Assembly (NCBI GenBank): GCA_027886185.1
Contig: WOAB01000838.1
Span: 124,001-188,000, forward strand
DNA from: Rheum nobile
Lineage: Eukaryota > Streptophyta > Magnoliopsida > Caryophyllales > Polygonaceae
Direction of reading: 5' to 3'
Length of the DNA: 64,000 nt
The notes beneath the pieces are model-generated. The model was given only the letters and a program-made list of their open reading frames with translations, was not told where the DNA came from and did not search any database. Every line of letters starts with the position of its first letter. The stretch's first letter is position 1. Below, one piece after another: positions 1 to 11,300 of the stretch. The position numbers and the translations under genes were made by a program.

Positions 1-579
1 CACAAATATTCACATATCATACATTCATGTTACAAATACTTTTTTTAGCAGTTATATTAAACACTGAAAGCCAGTACAAGAAATCAAATGGTACATAAAC
101 TCCATCAAAAATAAAATGATTCTTAAACATTAAAACAAAATTATTTGCACACATTTATATAGTCCAGATCTAGAATTGAAGTTGGGGTTGCACCGTAATC
201 CATCAATTCAATAGCCTATCTTACTGCTTCCTGCAAATGAGATAGACAAATATAATTACATTCAAATTTCAAACAACATAAGAGCATAATCAAATATAAT
301 TTGATAACACAAGAACTTCTCTCTTGAAAACCAACCTCTCTACCCATGGATTTGAACTTTTCTCCTCCAAAAGATTGCTACAACTTCCTTCTAAATCTAG
401 TGGAACCAAACACAAAACACATTTATAAACTCAAAATAATATAGAAAAAGAAAGCAGACAAAAACCATATCACAAATTCCACTTCTTCTTCTTCTTTGTT
501 TTCCTGTGTACCATTGGAAAAGGAGAGAGTGAAGAACACTGAAACAAGGAGAGGCGGGGAAAAGAGGCGACGCAGCGGG
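1..579. other. AT-rich flank, no confident gene
   Basis: AT-rich sequence without a convincing gene. On the minus strand a good 3' splice acceptor (TCTCATTTGCAG) near 230-241 is followed by a short stretch that already has an in-frame stop, so an old antisense exon or exonised repeat is possible but not supported. Confidence 0.3.
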
Positions 580-720
580 AGGCGGCGTTGCGAGAGGGGC
601 GAGCTGCGGGAAGGAGGCGACACGGCGGGGGAGGGGGAGGCGGTGTTGCGAGAGGGGCGAGCTGCGGGGATGAGGCGACGCGGCAGGGGAGGGGGAGGCG
701 GTGCTGCGAGAGGAGGCTTC
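580..720. repeat. GC-rich tandem repeat, about 58-60 bp unit
   Basis: Two full units and a partial third unit, each beginning AGGCGGYGTTGCGAGAGG, start near 580, 638 and 697. The block is far richer in G and C than its surroundings. Open frames across it are proline/serine/arginine-rich on one strand and glycine/arginine-rich on the other, as expected of repeat composition rather than of a protein gene. Confidence 0.6.
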
Positions 721-844
721 GAGATGGAGATGGTGAGGACTCAGAGGCGGCTTGCGTCTGTATGTAGGAGTAGGAACTAGGTGAATTACGGTTTTAGCTT
801 TACCTTCATATGTCAAGTAATATATATTTAAAACAAATTTAAAT

Positions 845-1052
845 ACATAATATATATATTTTCGGGTGTCCATGTCGGGTGACCGGATCGGGTGATCGGG
901 TCGGGTCAGGGTGGATGAAAACGATCATCCGGATCCGACTCGGTCCATCACCCGAAATCCAAATTTCATCCATGTTTTTTCGGGTTTTCATCCATTTTTT
1001 TGGATCGGTTTATTCGGGTGTCCGTCAGATTCAGATCAAATTGTCATCCCTA
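845..1052. mobile_element. hAT-like element end (tentative)
   Basis: The right edge reads, on the minus strand, TAGGGATGACAATTTGATCT, and is followed inward by many CGGGT/ACCCG motifs. Plant hAT elements commonly begin with TAGGG-type termini followed by such GC-rich subterminal motifs. No matching left terminus or 8-bp duplication was found, so this is either a truncated copy or one whose other end lies outside the window. Confidence 0.35.
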
Positions 1053-1312
1053 ATAATAAGATATTTTGAAAGCTTCAATTTGAGTGAATCTTTACTGATT
1101 TGAACGATTTGAAGGATATTTTTTTAGGGTTTGGTTTGGGAACGAGGAGAATCACATCCATACAAGTTCTTTCCTGCATATGAGTCGCCCTCCGCTTGTT
1201 CTATCTTTTTAGTGAAAGAAGCGTTCTTTTCATCTTTATTACAATTTTTCCACCGCAAATGATTTATCCCCGTGTGTGCTTCCCTCACTTCTAAAATAGC
1301 CTTTTTGGATAT

Positions 1313-1725
1313 TAGGTTTTAAGGGGAAGGAATAGAGGAGGAAATAAAAGAAATTAGGAATAGAGAAAGAAATGGAGAGAAGATATGAGAAGGAAAGAGA
1401 AATTTAAATTTTGTTGTTTGGGTAGAACTTAGAAGGAATGGAAAGTTATTTTCTTGTTTGGTTTGATAAAAAAGAATAAAAGAAAATTTATGTTTTTTAA
1501 GTTTTTTTAAAGGTTATTGAATTATTTCAATTTATTTTTCACCCAAATTCCACCAAATTGATGGGATTCAATTCTCCTTCATTTTCCATCCCATTCCCTT
1601 CAAATTTTATCTTGCTTATTATTAAAATTTCTCCAAACCCTTCCATAAAATTAGTCAAACAAATGTTCCCTTCTATTTCACTCCCCATAAAATTCCAATA
1701 AAATCCCCATCAAAACACACTGCAA
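1313..1725. repeat. Purine arm / pyrimidine arm fold-back-like segment
   Basis: A long purine-rich arm (about 1320-1460) faces a pyrimidine-rich arm (about 1560-1720), giving weak inverted symmetry of the kind seen in old fold-back MITEs. No exact terminal repeat or target duplication was found. Confidence 0.25.
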
Positions 1726-2200
1726 ACGTGAACAATTAGTCACCTCCATCCAATGGCCTATACAACTTTGCAAATTGTACGGTAGCTTCCAAATGTACTA
1801 GAAACCGCCTCATGTTTTTGTGATTAAAAAGGACACATTTGGTCTCATTGTTTTTGTTGAAACTTGTTTGGTTGAACACTTGGTTATAGTATAGAAAAAA
1901 AAGAAATAATGACAATCTAAGAATTCGTTTAAATTTATAAAAATAATACATTAAATTATATTATTTTATATTAAATTAATAATTTAGTACATTATTTTTT
2001 GAATCGAAACGCACGGAACCAAAAATTGGGTTCTTCAAATTCAATCTATTTCTTTTCTTTTATGTGTTTATGTGTGTCCATAACTAACACCATTTCCAGT
2101 CATTTTGCTCAGATCTCTCCCTCTCCCTCGGACATCCATCGATGGCGGATCTCTGAAACAGGCCTGATTATATCTGCAATCTCTCTTCTCACTTTCATCA

Positions 2201-5200
2201 ATGGCGGTGGTAATCCAATCAGAAGTATGGGAACCGGATCCCTCAATCTTCTTATTCCTTGTTATCTCCTCTTTCCTCTCAATTTTACTTCTCCCACACT
2301 TCACCAGCCGGCCAATTCCTCTCTTCGACCTCGGAATCTCCTCTTCATTTCTCCGATTCCAGAGGAAATTCCTTCTCATCTATTCTCTCTGTTCGCTGTT
2401 AGAAGGTTTTTGGTCGGTGTTTGGGGAGTATGAGCTAGCCAGCCGTGGCGTTGTCAAGGAGCAGATGGCGCTGTCCCTATGCGCTGGACTCTTGGCTTCG
2501 CTCTTCATTGGCACTTTCTTAGGCATGCTCTCTGATGTGATGTAAGTATTTTTCGATGCTGTTTTTTCGGATTTTGAACTTCCTGCTTGTTCTCGTTCGT
2601 GTTTCCGAAACTTGTTTTTCTTTGGGAGGTGAAAGAGTTTCTGTTTGCTGGATTTGCTAGTTCTTTTTACAAAAATAATTCCTAGTATTTTGCTAATGGC
2701 ATGGAATTTGATTAATTCATTTGAGATTAGGCTTCTTCCCGGATACAGCATAGTGAAGTTGAGTGTGAATTTATGTGGGCGGACCATCATGTGCTTGGTT
2801 TTTTGGGGTCAATTTTACAATTTAGGAGTCCATTTTGCAATGATCATGGGAGTAACGTGCATTGTAGATGGCAGCGATAAAATTGCTCATTCTATTGTGT
2901 TTGTGTAACCATTGTGAAATTAATTTATGACTAGTAATTGTTGTTTGTTGGCTGCAAAAAAAGAGACCAAACGGACCTGTTCATGTTCCTTATGTATTTG
3001 TAACATACTTTCTCTGAGCATGTCCTGGTCTTCTTGTCTTTGTATCATAGGACCTTGCAGTACTATGTAGCATGAAAACTTTGCCTACTGGAAACCTATG
3101 ACAGAACATATACAAATCACAATTTTTCAGGGAGAATGGCGTTAGTTGGGTAAAACTTCAAGGTAGTTTAAGCAAATGCTAAAATAAATGTTTCTTTATT
3201 TGTAATTCTTAACTTTACAAAATTGTGCTAGCCACATGCTGATAGGATCACTACTTGTGATGCCGAAACATGAAAGATTGATATGTCATTGAGATTGGGA
3301 ATCTTAGCTACATTATTGCTCTCCCGAAAGATTTTCTTTCCATTTCGTGGGCAGTCAGTTAGATACAAATTTTTAACTAGAATATGCTTGTTTGAGTTTG
3401 CAGAGGTCAAAAGAAAATTTGTGTTGTCTTCTCTATCCTTCATTTGATTGTTGGCATATGGAAAAGAGTTACAACTCATCCCACAATATGGGTAGCAAGT
3501 ATCTGCTTGTCCCTCTCAAGTTCAATATTTTTGTTCAGTTTTGAGACATGGATGGTGATTGAGCATGAGAAGGTATGTATCATTCTCTATAATTCTATTT
3601 TATTTTTATGTAGTGCACATGCTGAATTCAAAACCTAAATCCTACTGAACTCAGCTGGATAGCATGTATCTCCTTTTTGTTAGCCGTTGAGCTCCTTTCC
3701 GTTAGCTGATAAAGCAATTTTCGCCAAGTAGTTCTCTTATCTATTTGTGTATTTGCAGCTCGGCCACAGGCAAGATACATTGAATGATACATTTTGGCTG
3801 ATGGTTTTCTATGAGTGTGCATCTTTCGTAGGAAGCCAAATTCTTGCAAACTGGCTAATTGGTTATGGTTCAAAGATGACCATAGTTTCTCCTTCGACTG
3901 CAGCCATTGTCATGGCAATGATCAGTATAATTTTTGTTGCCAGATGTTGGACTGATTTTCCAGCAAGGAGAATACTATGTGACTATAGAAGATCCTTTTT
4001 TGCATGTATTCTTGGTGGTAAGATTGATTAATGTTCATGAGCGATTCATCATTCTTATTATTTGCCCGGATAAAATTGGACAACAAATTGTTTAGTCTGG
4101 ACAATTTCTGAACTTTCATATCGAATCAGTTGCAAAGCTCTCTACTTTTCACCATAATATTACATAGAAAAATATGCGGAAAGGTGTTTGGACAGTTAGG
4201 CTATTTGACATTGATTATTTAATAGGTGGTGTTGTAAAGTAAGTTCTGGAACAATTATGAGGATAATTATGTTTGGTCGATCTAGTGATGCTCTGGCCTC
4301 CATTCTATTTGCCATTCTCTTCTCTCTTTTGGCTTGAAGAAAATTCAACATTTGTGCTATGCTTTTCTTCTTTAGGAGGCTATGCCATGATCATTTGATC
4401 AAGCTCAATGAACTTCAAAATACATGATATGCTTTTATTGTGGAGCTGCGCCAAGGATTCAAAATACATGATATAATTATAATTCTCTGTTTTTCTCTTC
4501 TTCTTTTTTCTTTCCTTTATGGGAGGTAGGGGAATCAAGTACTTTTATGCAGCTGCTTGGGACTGACTCACTGCTAAGTTTGTGAAATTATATAGGAAAT
4601 TATTTTGTTTATCTGGATAAGGATATGTTGTATGATCTTAAAGTTCAACCATGTTGCAGGATTGCATTCATGTGAATTATGTTTCTGTTAGTAATGCTTA
4701 GAGAGATGTTATATTTTCTTGTTACTTGAGATATTGTGTTTTTCAGATTTGATCATTTTAGTCGTCAAGGTCTTTTTAGCTTGCTGGCCTGCATATTGTT
4801 GACAGCTTGTATGCATACTTCCAATAAATGATCATTAATGGGTATCGCACACTTGGCAGATAAGCGGATTTTGCTGCTGGGATGTGCACAAGCTTGCCTT
4901 CATTTCTCTATCACTGTATTCTGGATTCTGTGGGCTCCAACTATTGTGGTACAAATTCAAAAGAATGTTGTTTGTAGAAATCAATTTGAATCTACAACTG
5001 GAAGATTGTTTATGTTACGTGTCGCTTTTTTTTTCTCTTTCTTTATGTTGGCCTTTTCATTATATGTCACTGTTTAGGCGGATGGGCGTGAGGTGCATCT
5101 AGGATTGATTTATCCAATTTTGATGGGTTCAAGACAACTAGGAAGCACATTTTTTCCATGGTTCACCAGTGGAATATCATCTATTCGAGTTGAGGAGTAC

Positions 5201-6242
5201 CTCGTTTGTGCATTTATTGTAGCTGGATTTGTCTTGTCAGCTGTGGCTTATGATTATCAAGTATGTATATCTTGAAACCGATTTCTATGAAATGTAAAGT
5301 TGTTATTATATGTTCTACCATGTTATGTCATTGGGTGCTCAAAACTTCAGTACATGTTGTGTACTGCAGGAAATTGGAGTTTTGGTGACTCTTTTCTGTT
5401 TGTTTCTTCTTTGTTGTGGGTTAATTTTGCCTTCACTTGGCAAGCTCCGGACGAAGTACGTTGTTCCCTCTACTCCCTTTATCACCTTGATTTCTTTGTT
5501 CCGGAGTCTTATTTATCACCAAACTCTCATGTCAAACCAATCAAATGATATATACAATATATTCATTTCAAGATTGTGTACAAGCATAATATTGAAATTT
5601 GGTTATTGCCTCAGGTATGTGCCAAATGAATTTCGTTCAGGAATGGTCAGTCTCTCTCTAGCTCCTGCAAATGTGGCTGTGCTCATAGTTCTTGTTCAAG
5701 TAAGTTTTCTAAGGAACTATAGTTGTCCTTGAAAGCAGTGCCTTAACATGCTATACCTCCTTGCTATTGAGCTGCGTTAGTGTTTATGTATGTAGATCAT
5801 ATAACGGTTAAGTGCTGTTTAATTGGTCCACCAATAAGAATACGTATTAAATGAAGATTGAAGCGATGTCTTTTCCACATGGAATCAAAGTGTTAGGTTA
5901 TCTGCAGTTAATATACACCACGAGGTTCTCAATCTTTCGTTCATAAATAAAACCTGGAAATTGTGGTAGTCGTTTGTTACAAATGTAATCTAGTAATGAG
6001 TGCAAAGCTGTACTCTATATTTCACTGGTTTAGAGTCCATGTTATTATGCGTCAATCTGATTTTGCTACCAGTTATAATTTCTTCTTTTAACACATGAAT
6101 ATCACAGGGGGGCTACTCTAGGTACATCTGCAATTCAGCTATAATTGCATTTGCTTCTTTGGCGCTGTTTACTGCAGCTGGGTGCATTTACATGTTGAAA
6201 CAGCCAGGGAAGCAACCCCATCAAAATTGGCACAAACGATGA
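2201..6242 (+). CDS. MFS transporter, MFSD5/molybdate-anion transporter-like
   Basis: Multi-pass membrane transporter of the plant MFSD5-like family (Pfam MFS_5, PF05631). The substrate is uncertain: the family name comes from molybdate transport, and localisation is not visible here. Eight exons can be joined: 2201-2541, 3404-3572, 3759-4017, 4860-4948, 5078-5260, 5370-5455, 5615-5699 and 6108-6242. Phases agree throughout and give 1347 nt, 448 aa, with TGA at 6240. All introns are GT-AG; the exon 4 donor (GTACAA) is weak. Seen: repeated hydrophobic segments; GTFLGMLSD early in the protein, which fits the MFS loop 2-3 motif; FSFETWMVIEHEK, matching the family FE(S/T)W region; and the conserved DKRILLLGCAQ block opening the C-terminal half. 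The length is normal for the family. The start is the first in-frame ATG before a hydrophobic segment. No stop or frameshift is seen, so this is probably a working host gene. Confidence 0.9.
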
Positions 6243-6624
6243 TCTCCGTTGTCTTCTTAGAGGGTCTATATGAGACGCAAATGGTTGACAAAACCAAGAT
6301 GAAGGTGTGAAGCCTACACTGCTCATCTTACCAGCCCGAGAAATGGTTTGGACCGTTCCCAGATCTGACCGAAGTACACATGAAGTAAGCAACTGATTGG
6401 TCAATAACCATCTCATAACAACTCAGCAGACTAGCAATGCTTGTTTTAGTTCCCATCATTTTCAGAAGCTGAATAATTTTCAGTTTCTGTAATTGCTGAT
6501 AGTGAGTTCCTACTTGGAAATTCTAGCATCTCAAACAATCAATTGTCCTGTCTACTACAGTAATTTATAAGAGAAGGGAAATGGGAAGTTGTTATTTAGA
6601 GGGTCTATATGACTGCATTCTATC
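6243..6624 (+). other. 3' UTR / downstream flank of the MFS gene
   Basis: AT-rich sequence following the TGA. No further reading frame with support. A poly(A) site cannot be placed with confidence. Confidence 0.4.
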
Positions 6625-6800
6625 AATTTTTTTTGTCCATAGGAGGTACTTAGGACGTTACAGCGGGGGAGGGGGGATCGAACTCGTGATTCCATGGTCA
6701 CAATAGGACGTTACAGCGGGGGAGGGGGGATCGAACTCGTGATTCCATGGTCACAAGGTGTCATGCTTACTGAGTTCCGCACTAAGTTCTGCATGTACTG
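6625..6800 (-). mobile_element. tRNA-derived SINE-like element with internal duplication
   Basis: On the minus strand the sequence has a tRNA-like stem (TTGTGACCATGGAATCAC) followed by GAGTTCGATCCC, a good Pol III B box, and ends in A8 just before 6626. This resembles tRNA-derived SINEs such as plant Au. A 52-53 bp segment containing the stem and B box is present twice in direct tandem (about 6653-6704 and 6705-6757), nearly identical. A clear A box and target duplication were not found. Confidence 0.55.
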
Positions 6801-7442
6801 AGTTAGAAAATACTTGCGTAATTAAGATGGCAAGAGGGACAACTCTTTTTATTAGACTTTGACCTCTCTATTAGGATTTCTTCCGCCCACGGCTTAGGGT
6901 TCAAGGAACTCCTCTTATGGAATCCTGAAAACATATAGACTGCTTGGGCTAGGCTTCGTATCACTGCGGGTTCCAACATCTAGGTTAACCAAGCCAACCT
7001 GTGGACAAGCTCTTTTTTGTCAAGGAAGCCTTCCCTCGCCTCCTTTCAAGGTTGAACTAGCCTAATTAATCAGTATAGTAACTTTCAGCAATACCTTCCT
7101 GTAATGTAGTGGATGGGGAAGAAAAGGGGTCGAGCTCATATCAATGACGCTCACCGCCTTTGTCCACTCAGTTTGGCACATTCACAATCAAGTTGTCATC
7201 AAAGGTGAGTCACCATCTGTAGCCACTTCCTTTGACATAGTCTCCAAGCTGATCACTTAACCAATTGGAATAGAAACGATTTAGCCACTTTTGCAGTAGT
7301 TGCACACTTTGTTCATCATGTAGACTGATCCATTTGCTTTTTTATCCCTCGTCTATCTTGTTTGATTTGCTTTTGGAACCACGACGAATTTCATGTAGAC
7401 TCTTATTCAACCTTGTACGTCCCTGGCCATTGGATTTGTAAT
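6801..7442. other. No recognisable feature
   Basis: Unique-looking sequence of mixed composition. No supported reading frame, repeat or RNA gene seen on either strand. Confidence 0.3.
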
Positions 7443-7740
7443 ATGTGTTAGCACTAGAAGCGTTGGATGAGAGACTCGTGGCAGCGTTGGGGACATTGGA
7501 AAAGGATCACGCGGATCACCCTGATATAACGCGTTATCCCTCGTCTACCATTGTCGGGTTATGGAAGAAATATTGCGCTAGAAGATCATGTAAAATAGTA
7601 TCTTGTAAGTTGTAACATGCAAAATAGTATCTATGATATATCCTCCAAATTGCCTATAAAAGGAGGGCGTCCTCTCTTGAATTCTCTTATGCTCTTTGTC
7701 CCGATTTTCTCCAAGGAACAACGTCAAAACCCCTAATAAT
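7443..7740 (+). promoter_or_regulatory. Promoter-like / LTR-like fragment with TATA box
   Basis: The segment starts at TGTTAGCACTAGAAGCG and has a strong TATA box (CTATAAAAGGAGGG, about 7654-7667) followed by a pyrimidine-rich leader. That layout suits an LTR U3-R fragment. No second LTR, primer site or coding sequence of a matching element follows, so a solo or truncated LTR is a guess; an unrelated promoter remains possible. Confidence 0.3.
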
Positions 7741-8243
7741 GTTTTAACTTAGCATATATAATTGACAAACAAAGCAAATCGACTTCTAGTACTTTATTTT
7801 CCGTGGCCACAAGATGCGACTTCCGCGAGGTAACTCTAAAATTCGTTATTGACACGCAAAATATCATCAACAAAAAGATGGTCAAAAACTTTAATCTAAA
7901 TATCACGTCACATCCCAATCCATATGACCTTTGTGGAGCCAAGGTTAGTTGGCATTCTTAGTCACATTTCACATAGGTCATCTTACATATAGTGTCCATG
8001 TGATGTAGCGACTATGGATGTCACCAACATACATTACATACTCTTACTCACTTAGGCAGCTCTTGGCTCATGGAGAGCGAGGTCAAATACAATAGTATCC
8101 GCAATCGATATATATTGTTTAAGGGAAAGAAGTATACCATTATCCCATGATGAGCTTTTATAGGAACTCGTTGCTCAAAATCAATTTAGGGCTCGATAGT
8201 TGATGGAAGAAGAAAGTCAACGCAACACCAGCCCCACACCGCT
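7741..8243. other. No recognisable feature
   Basis: No supported gene or repeat. The last bases (about 8230 on) pass into a retrotransposon tail fragment. Confidence 0.3.
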
Positions 8244-8515
8244 TCTAATGGCTCCCTACCCTCACCCTTGACGGTGAAGGACGAGGAAGACAAGATGAGA
8301 GTCCGCTCCAACGAACACGTGACCAGGGCGCGAGCTGGAGCCATCGCGCAAGCCACCCAATCTTTGGTCACGAGATGCCTCGCCAACTTCTACAACGTCG
8401 CAAACCCATCAACGTCACCACAGTCACATTTTTGGGTTTTGAGGTTATTTAGGCGAGACACCACGGCGCGCGCTTCGCGTGACACAGACTGTGTCGCGTG
8501 CTTCGCGTGAAATTG
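8244..8515 (+). pseudogene. Second copy of a gypsy pol C-terminal tail
   Basis: This fragment closely matches 9922-10140: both have a GACGAGGAAGACAAGATGAG stretch and encode a basic segment around VTRARA-AIAQATQ. That kind of segment follows the integrase in many Ty3/gypsy polyproteins. It is a separate, earlier-lying remnant of the same family, with diverged and truncated ends. Confidence 0.6.
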
Positions 8516-10123
8516 CCTCCGCGCTCCATGAAAGACAAGGAGAGCGTTAAGGGATTGCAACGTGCAGAGTTTGTCCAAGCACTGCACTAGCAGACCAGAG
8601 CACAACTAGAGCGCCGCACGACACAATACAAGGCACAAGCTGACCGCGGCCGGCGCCGTGTGATATTCGAGCCCGACGACATGGTGTGGCTCCACCTTCG
8701 CCGCAAGCGCTTCCCAGCAAAGAGACGTAGCAAGCTTGATGCCCGTGGAGATGGACCCTTCAAGGTCCTAGAATGCCTTGGCGACAACGTGTATCGCCTT
8801 GAGCTCCCTTACGACTATGGCGCGCATCCGAGCTTCAATGTGGCTGATTTGTCTCCCTACACTCTCCTTGAGCACGACGAGGACAAAACGGCGATGCTTC
8901 GCTACCAAGAAGGGGAGAATGATGGCTCCCTACTAGACCTGTACAAGTCCGGGCTAGCCCGACCGGCCCAGACCGCCCGTCCGGTATAAAAACCGGGCCT
9001 GGACAGTTATATTGGCCCGGTCGGACTGGGCCGGGCCAACCCGATACAGTAACGGGCCAGGCATGGACACATCTCTAGGCCCGGTCGGACCTAGAAGCCC
9101 GGCCCGGTACCCGATATTGTTCATGTAATTAATATTTATTTATACTTTCATATATAAATATAAATAATAAAAACCCTAACCTAACTTTCCTTTCACTCTC
9201 TTCTTTTCCTTTCCGCCTCCATTCTGTAGACCCCTTTCCGCCTCCATTCTCTCCATCTCGAATCTCCAGTTCTCCATCTCCATCCTCCTCCTGACCTCCT
9301 CCATCTCCATCCTCCTCCATCACGTTGTGCCACCGAGTCCACCTAGTTCGCGCGAGTCTCCAACCCAGCCAGTAGCCACCGTGACCGAGTCCACTGCAAC
9401 CAGTCGCCAGTCGCCACCGAGCCCTTGCCAGCGGTAGCCACCGAGCCGTCGATCTGCGCCTCCCACTTCGAACGTCGACTGCCTGCGCCTCCCACTTCGA
9501 ACGCCGACCACCTGCTGCTTCGCGTCGCCGCCGATCCGACCAGCTTCTTCGATCTGCTTGAATCGAGCCATCTGTGCAAAGGTGCCAGCTGCTTCGCTCC
9601 ATCCACCGAGCCCTTCTGTGTACATTGGTGACTTGGATCTATAACTTGAGTGTGTTGTGTTTAATTTTGAGTTACTGACTTGGTGTTTAATTTCGATCGG
9701 CTTAATTTTGACTTGGTGTTTAATTTCGATCAGCCATTTGGTGTTGTTTAAAAATACAAAAATTGTAACCGGGTTGGCCCGTCGGGCAACCCGGCCCGGA
9801 TGACCGGATGGGCTTGGACGGAAATTCCAGCCCGTTTGAACCGGGCGGGTTTGGCCCGGCCCGGTCAATCGGGCAAAAAATTGCCAAAAGCCCGGCCCGA
9901 GCCCGGACTTGTACAGGTCTACTCCCTACCCTCACCCTTGACGGCGAAGGACGAGGAAGACAAGATGAGTGTCCGCTCCAACGGACCCGTGACTAGGGCG
10001 CGAGCCAGAGCCATCGCCCAAGCCACCCAATTGTTGGTCACGAGATGCCTCGCCATCTTCGACAACGCCCCCAAACCCATTAACGTCACCGCAGTCACAT
10101 TTTTGGATTTTGAGGTTATTTAG
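8516..10123 (+). pseudogene. Gypsy integrase C-terminus and pol tail, split by MITE
   Basis: C-terminal part of a Ty3/gypsy polyprotein. Visible blocks are the basic linker QADRGRRRVIFEPDDMVW, the region RFPAKRRSKLDARGDGPF and FNVADLSPY, all hallmarks of the integrase C-terminal fold of plant gypsy elements, followed by a basic tail ending at TAA/TAG about 10121. A stop codon precedes the linker at about 8586. The hAT MITE plus its duplicated 8 bp add 996 nt, a multiple of three, so the tail resumes in the same frame after 9929. The integrase catalytic core is absent. Confidence 0.75.
8934..9921. mobile_element. hAT MITE, 988 bp, perfect TIR and 8-bp TSD
   Basis: Ends are perfect inverted repeats of at least 22 bp, beginning TAGACCTGTACAAGTCCGGG, flanked on both sides by CTCCCTAC (8926-8933 and 9922-9929), the 8-bp duplication typical of hAT insertion. 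Both subterminal regions are packed with CCCGG/CCGGG motifs, which could bind transposase. There is no transposase gene. The middle (about 9160-9610) has an AAAACCCTAACC-type leader and CT-rich sequence resembling a plant 5' UTR and first exon, possibly captured host sequence. The open frames there show no known domain. Confidence 0.88.
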
Positions 10124-10378
10124 GCAAGACGTCGCGACGCGCGCTCCCTGTCGCGCGCCCCCTTTGTCGCACACTTCGCATGACATTTCCTCTGCGCTGC
10201 CATGCAACGCGCTCCCTGGCGCTACACACTCGATATCTTCCGAGTGTCTTTTCTATGAATTCCTCTCGTGTTTTCGTGCAATTCATCGAAGGCATTGCGA
10301 GATGAAAGTTTGGTGCTTGGCTTGGCTTAGTTGCGTTCCAAGGCACTGGCGATCGACTCAACGAGGACTTTCGCATCA
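10124..10378 (+). repeat. LTR 3' end of the outer gypsy family
   Basis: Ends in TTTCGCATCA, two bases before the primer-binding site. The last 200 bp (TCGATMTCTTYCGAGTGTCT ... GGCACTGGCGATCGACTCAAC) match the segments ending at 44778 and 47785, showing they are LTR ends of one family. The 5' part of this LTR is missing or too diverged, since pol coding sequence stops only about 255 bp upstream. Confidence 0.65.
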
Positions 10379-10380
10379 AC

Positions 10381-10393
10381 TGGTATCAGAGCC
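10381..10393 (+). other. Primer-binding site (initiator tRNA-Met type)
   Basis: TGGTATCAGAGCC, the standard plant retrotransposon primer site complementary to the 3' end of initiator tRNA-Met, two bases after the LTR end. It fixes the direction of the element as plus strand. Confidence 0.85.
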
Positions 10394-10581
10394 ATTGTCA
10401 AGCTAAGTTCTTTTTTTCTTTTCTTGCGAATCTTGAAAATTTTCTTTTGTAAAAATCACTTCTTGAATTTTTGCCCACCGCCGCTCGCCTCACCGCCCAC
10501 TCCGCTACCCGTGCTACCGCTTCCGCCCCCAATGCGGCACATTCTCTCTGAGTGCCGCCACTGCAACCGAGCCTTACTTAT

Positions 10582-11281
10582 TGTGGGAGCCGGATTTAGG
10601 TTGGCCCAAGTACGTAAGCCCAAGCAGAGGAAAAAAGCCCAATTAGCAATACGACCCAACTCAAAGCAAGGCCCCAAACGGCACCGCCATAGCTCGACCT
10701 AACCACACCGTTCGCGGCCCCTCTTCCCTCTCTACCATGTCGGCTCCTCCCGGCCATGTCCGGTTACACGGTCCGAGAACCTTCCTCATGGCCTAGGCTG
10801 GCTGCGCAACACAAAGGTCCATTGGGCTTCAGGTATATAAGGGGGGCGCCACTGTGACTGAAAGAGGATTCTCGATCCTCTCTCTGGTTGGTCTCTCTCT
10901 CCCACCCTATCGGCTAAAGCCGAAACTCTTACTCATTTACTCTTTCCGCCACTATAGCCCGATCGTACTCTATACTCCATCGCACTGTAGCCCCCATTGT
11001 ACTCTATACTTTGCCGCACTGTATCTCCACCGTGCTCCATACTCCACCGCCTTTACTGCCCTATTTGCGGATTAAGTATTGACTTGAGCGTCAGAGTGGT
11101 ATGCCCGGGGTCACCCTCGGGCTCCTCTTCTTTTTCAGGTCGGGGCTCGGGACCGGACGACGTCTGGCGTGACCGGAGGCAGCCGACGGGGAACGGGGAG
11201 AGAGGCCTCCGGGAGAGACAAACCGGAGTTGGTTTTGTGTGAACCGCCAACTACTTCCTCGCGGAAAACCGGACGATCACA
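10582..11281 (+). repeat. 5' LTR of the Tat-lineage element
   Basis: 700 bp, TG...CA ends, partner at 41112-41805. A TATA box (GTATATAAGGGG, about 10833-10844) precedes a pyrimidine-rich leader with degenerate CCGCACTGTA-type repeats (about 10950-11050), consistent with a U3/R promoter. Confidence 0.88.
10833..10840 (+). promoter_or_regulatory. TATA box in Tat 5' LTR
   Basis: GTATATAA within the LTR, conserved in the 3' LTR copy near 41361. It is the only strong TATA motif of the LTR and has the expected U3 position. Confidence 0.6.
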
Positions 11282-11282
11282 C

Positions 11283-11300
11283 TGGCACTGACCGTGGGGA
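11283..11300 (+). other. Primer-binding site of the Tat element
   Basis: TGGCACTGACCGTGGGGA starts one base after the LTR end. TGGC...GTGGGGA primer sites are usual in Tat-type elements; the exact tRNA cannot be assigned by eye. Confidence 0.7.

Noticed and set aside
397..873. Antisense frame of 158 codons at the left end
   Set aside because: Proline/serine-rich across a tandem repeat; no domain; the N-terminus is low complexity.
6650..6760. Possible tRNA gene on the minus strand
   Set aside because: Only a T-arm/B-box-like part is present; no complete cloverleaf, no acceptor stem; explained by a tRNA-derived SINE.
9129..9935. Antisense frames of up to 182 codons inside the hAT MITE
   Set aside because: Composition-driven (GC-rich, CCGGG repeats); several overlapping frames with no domain and no transposase motif.
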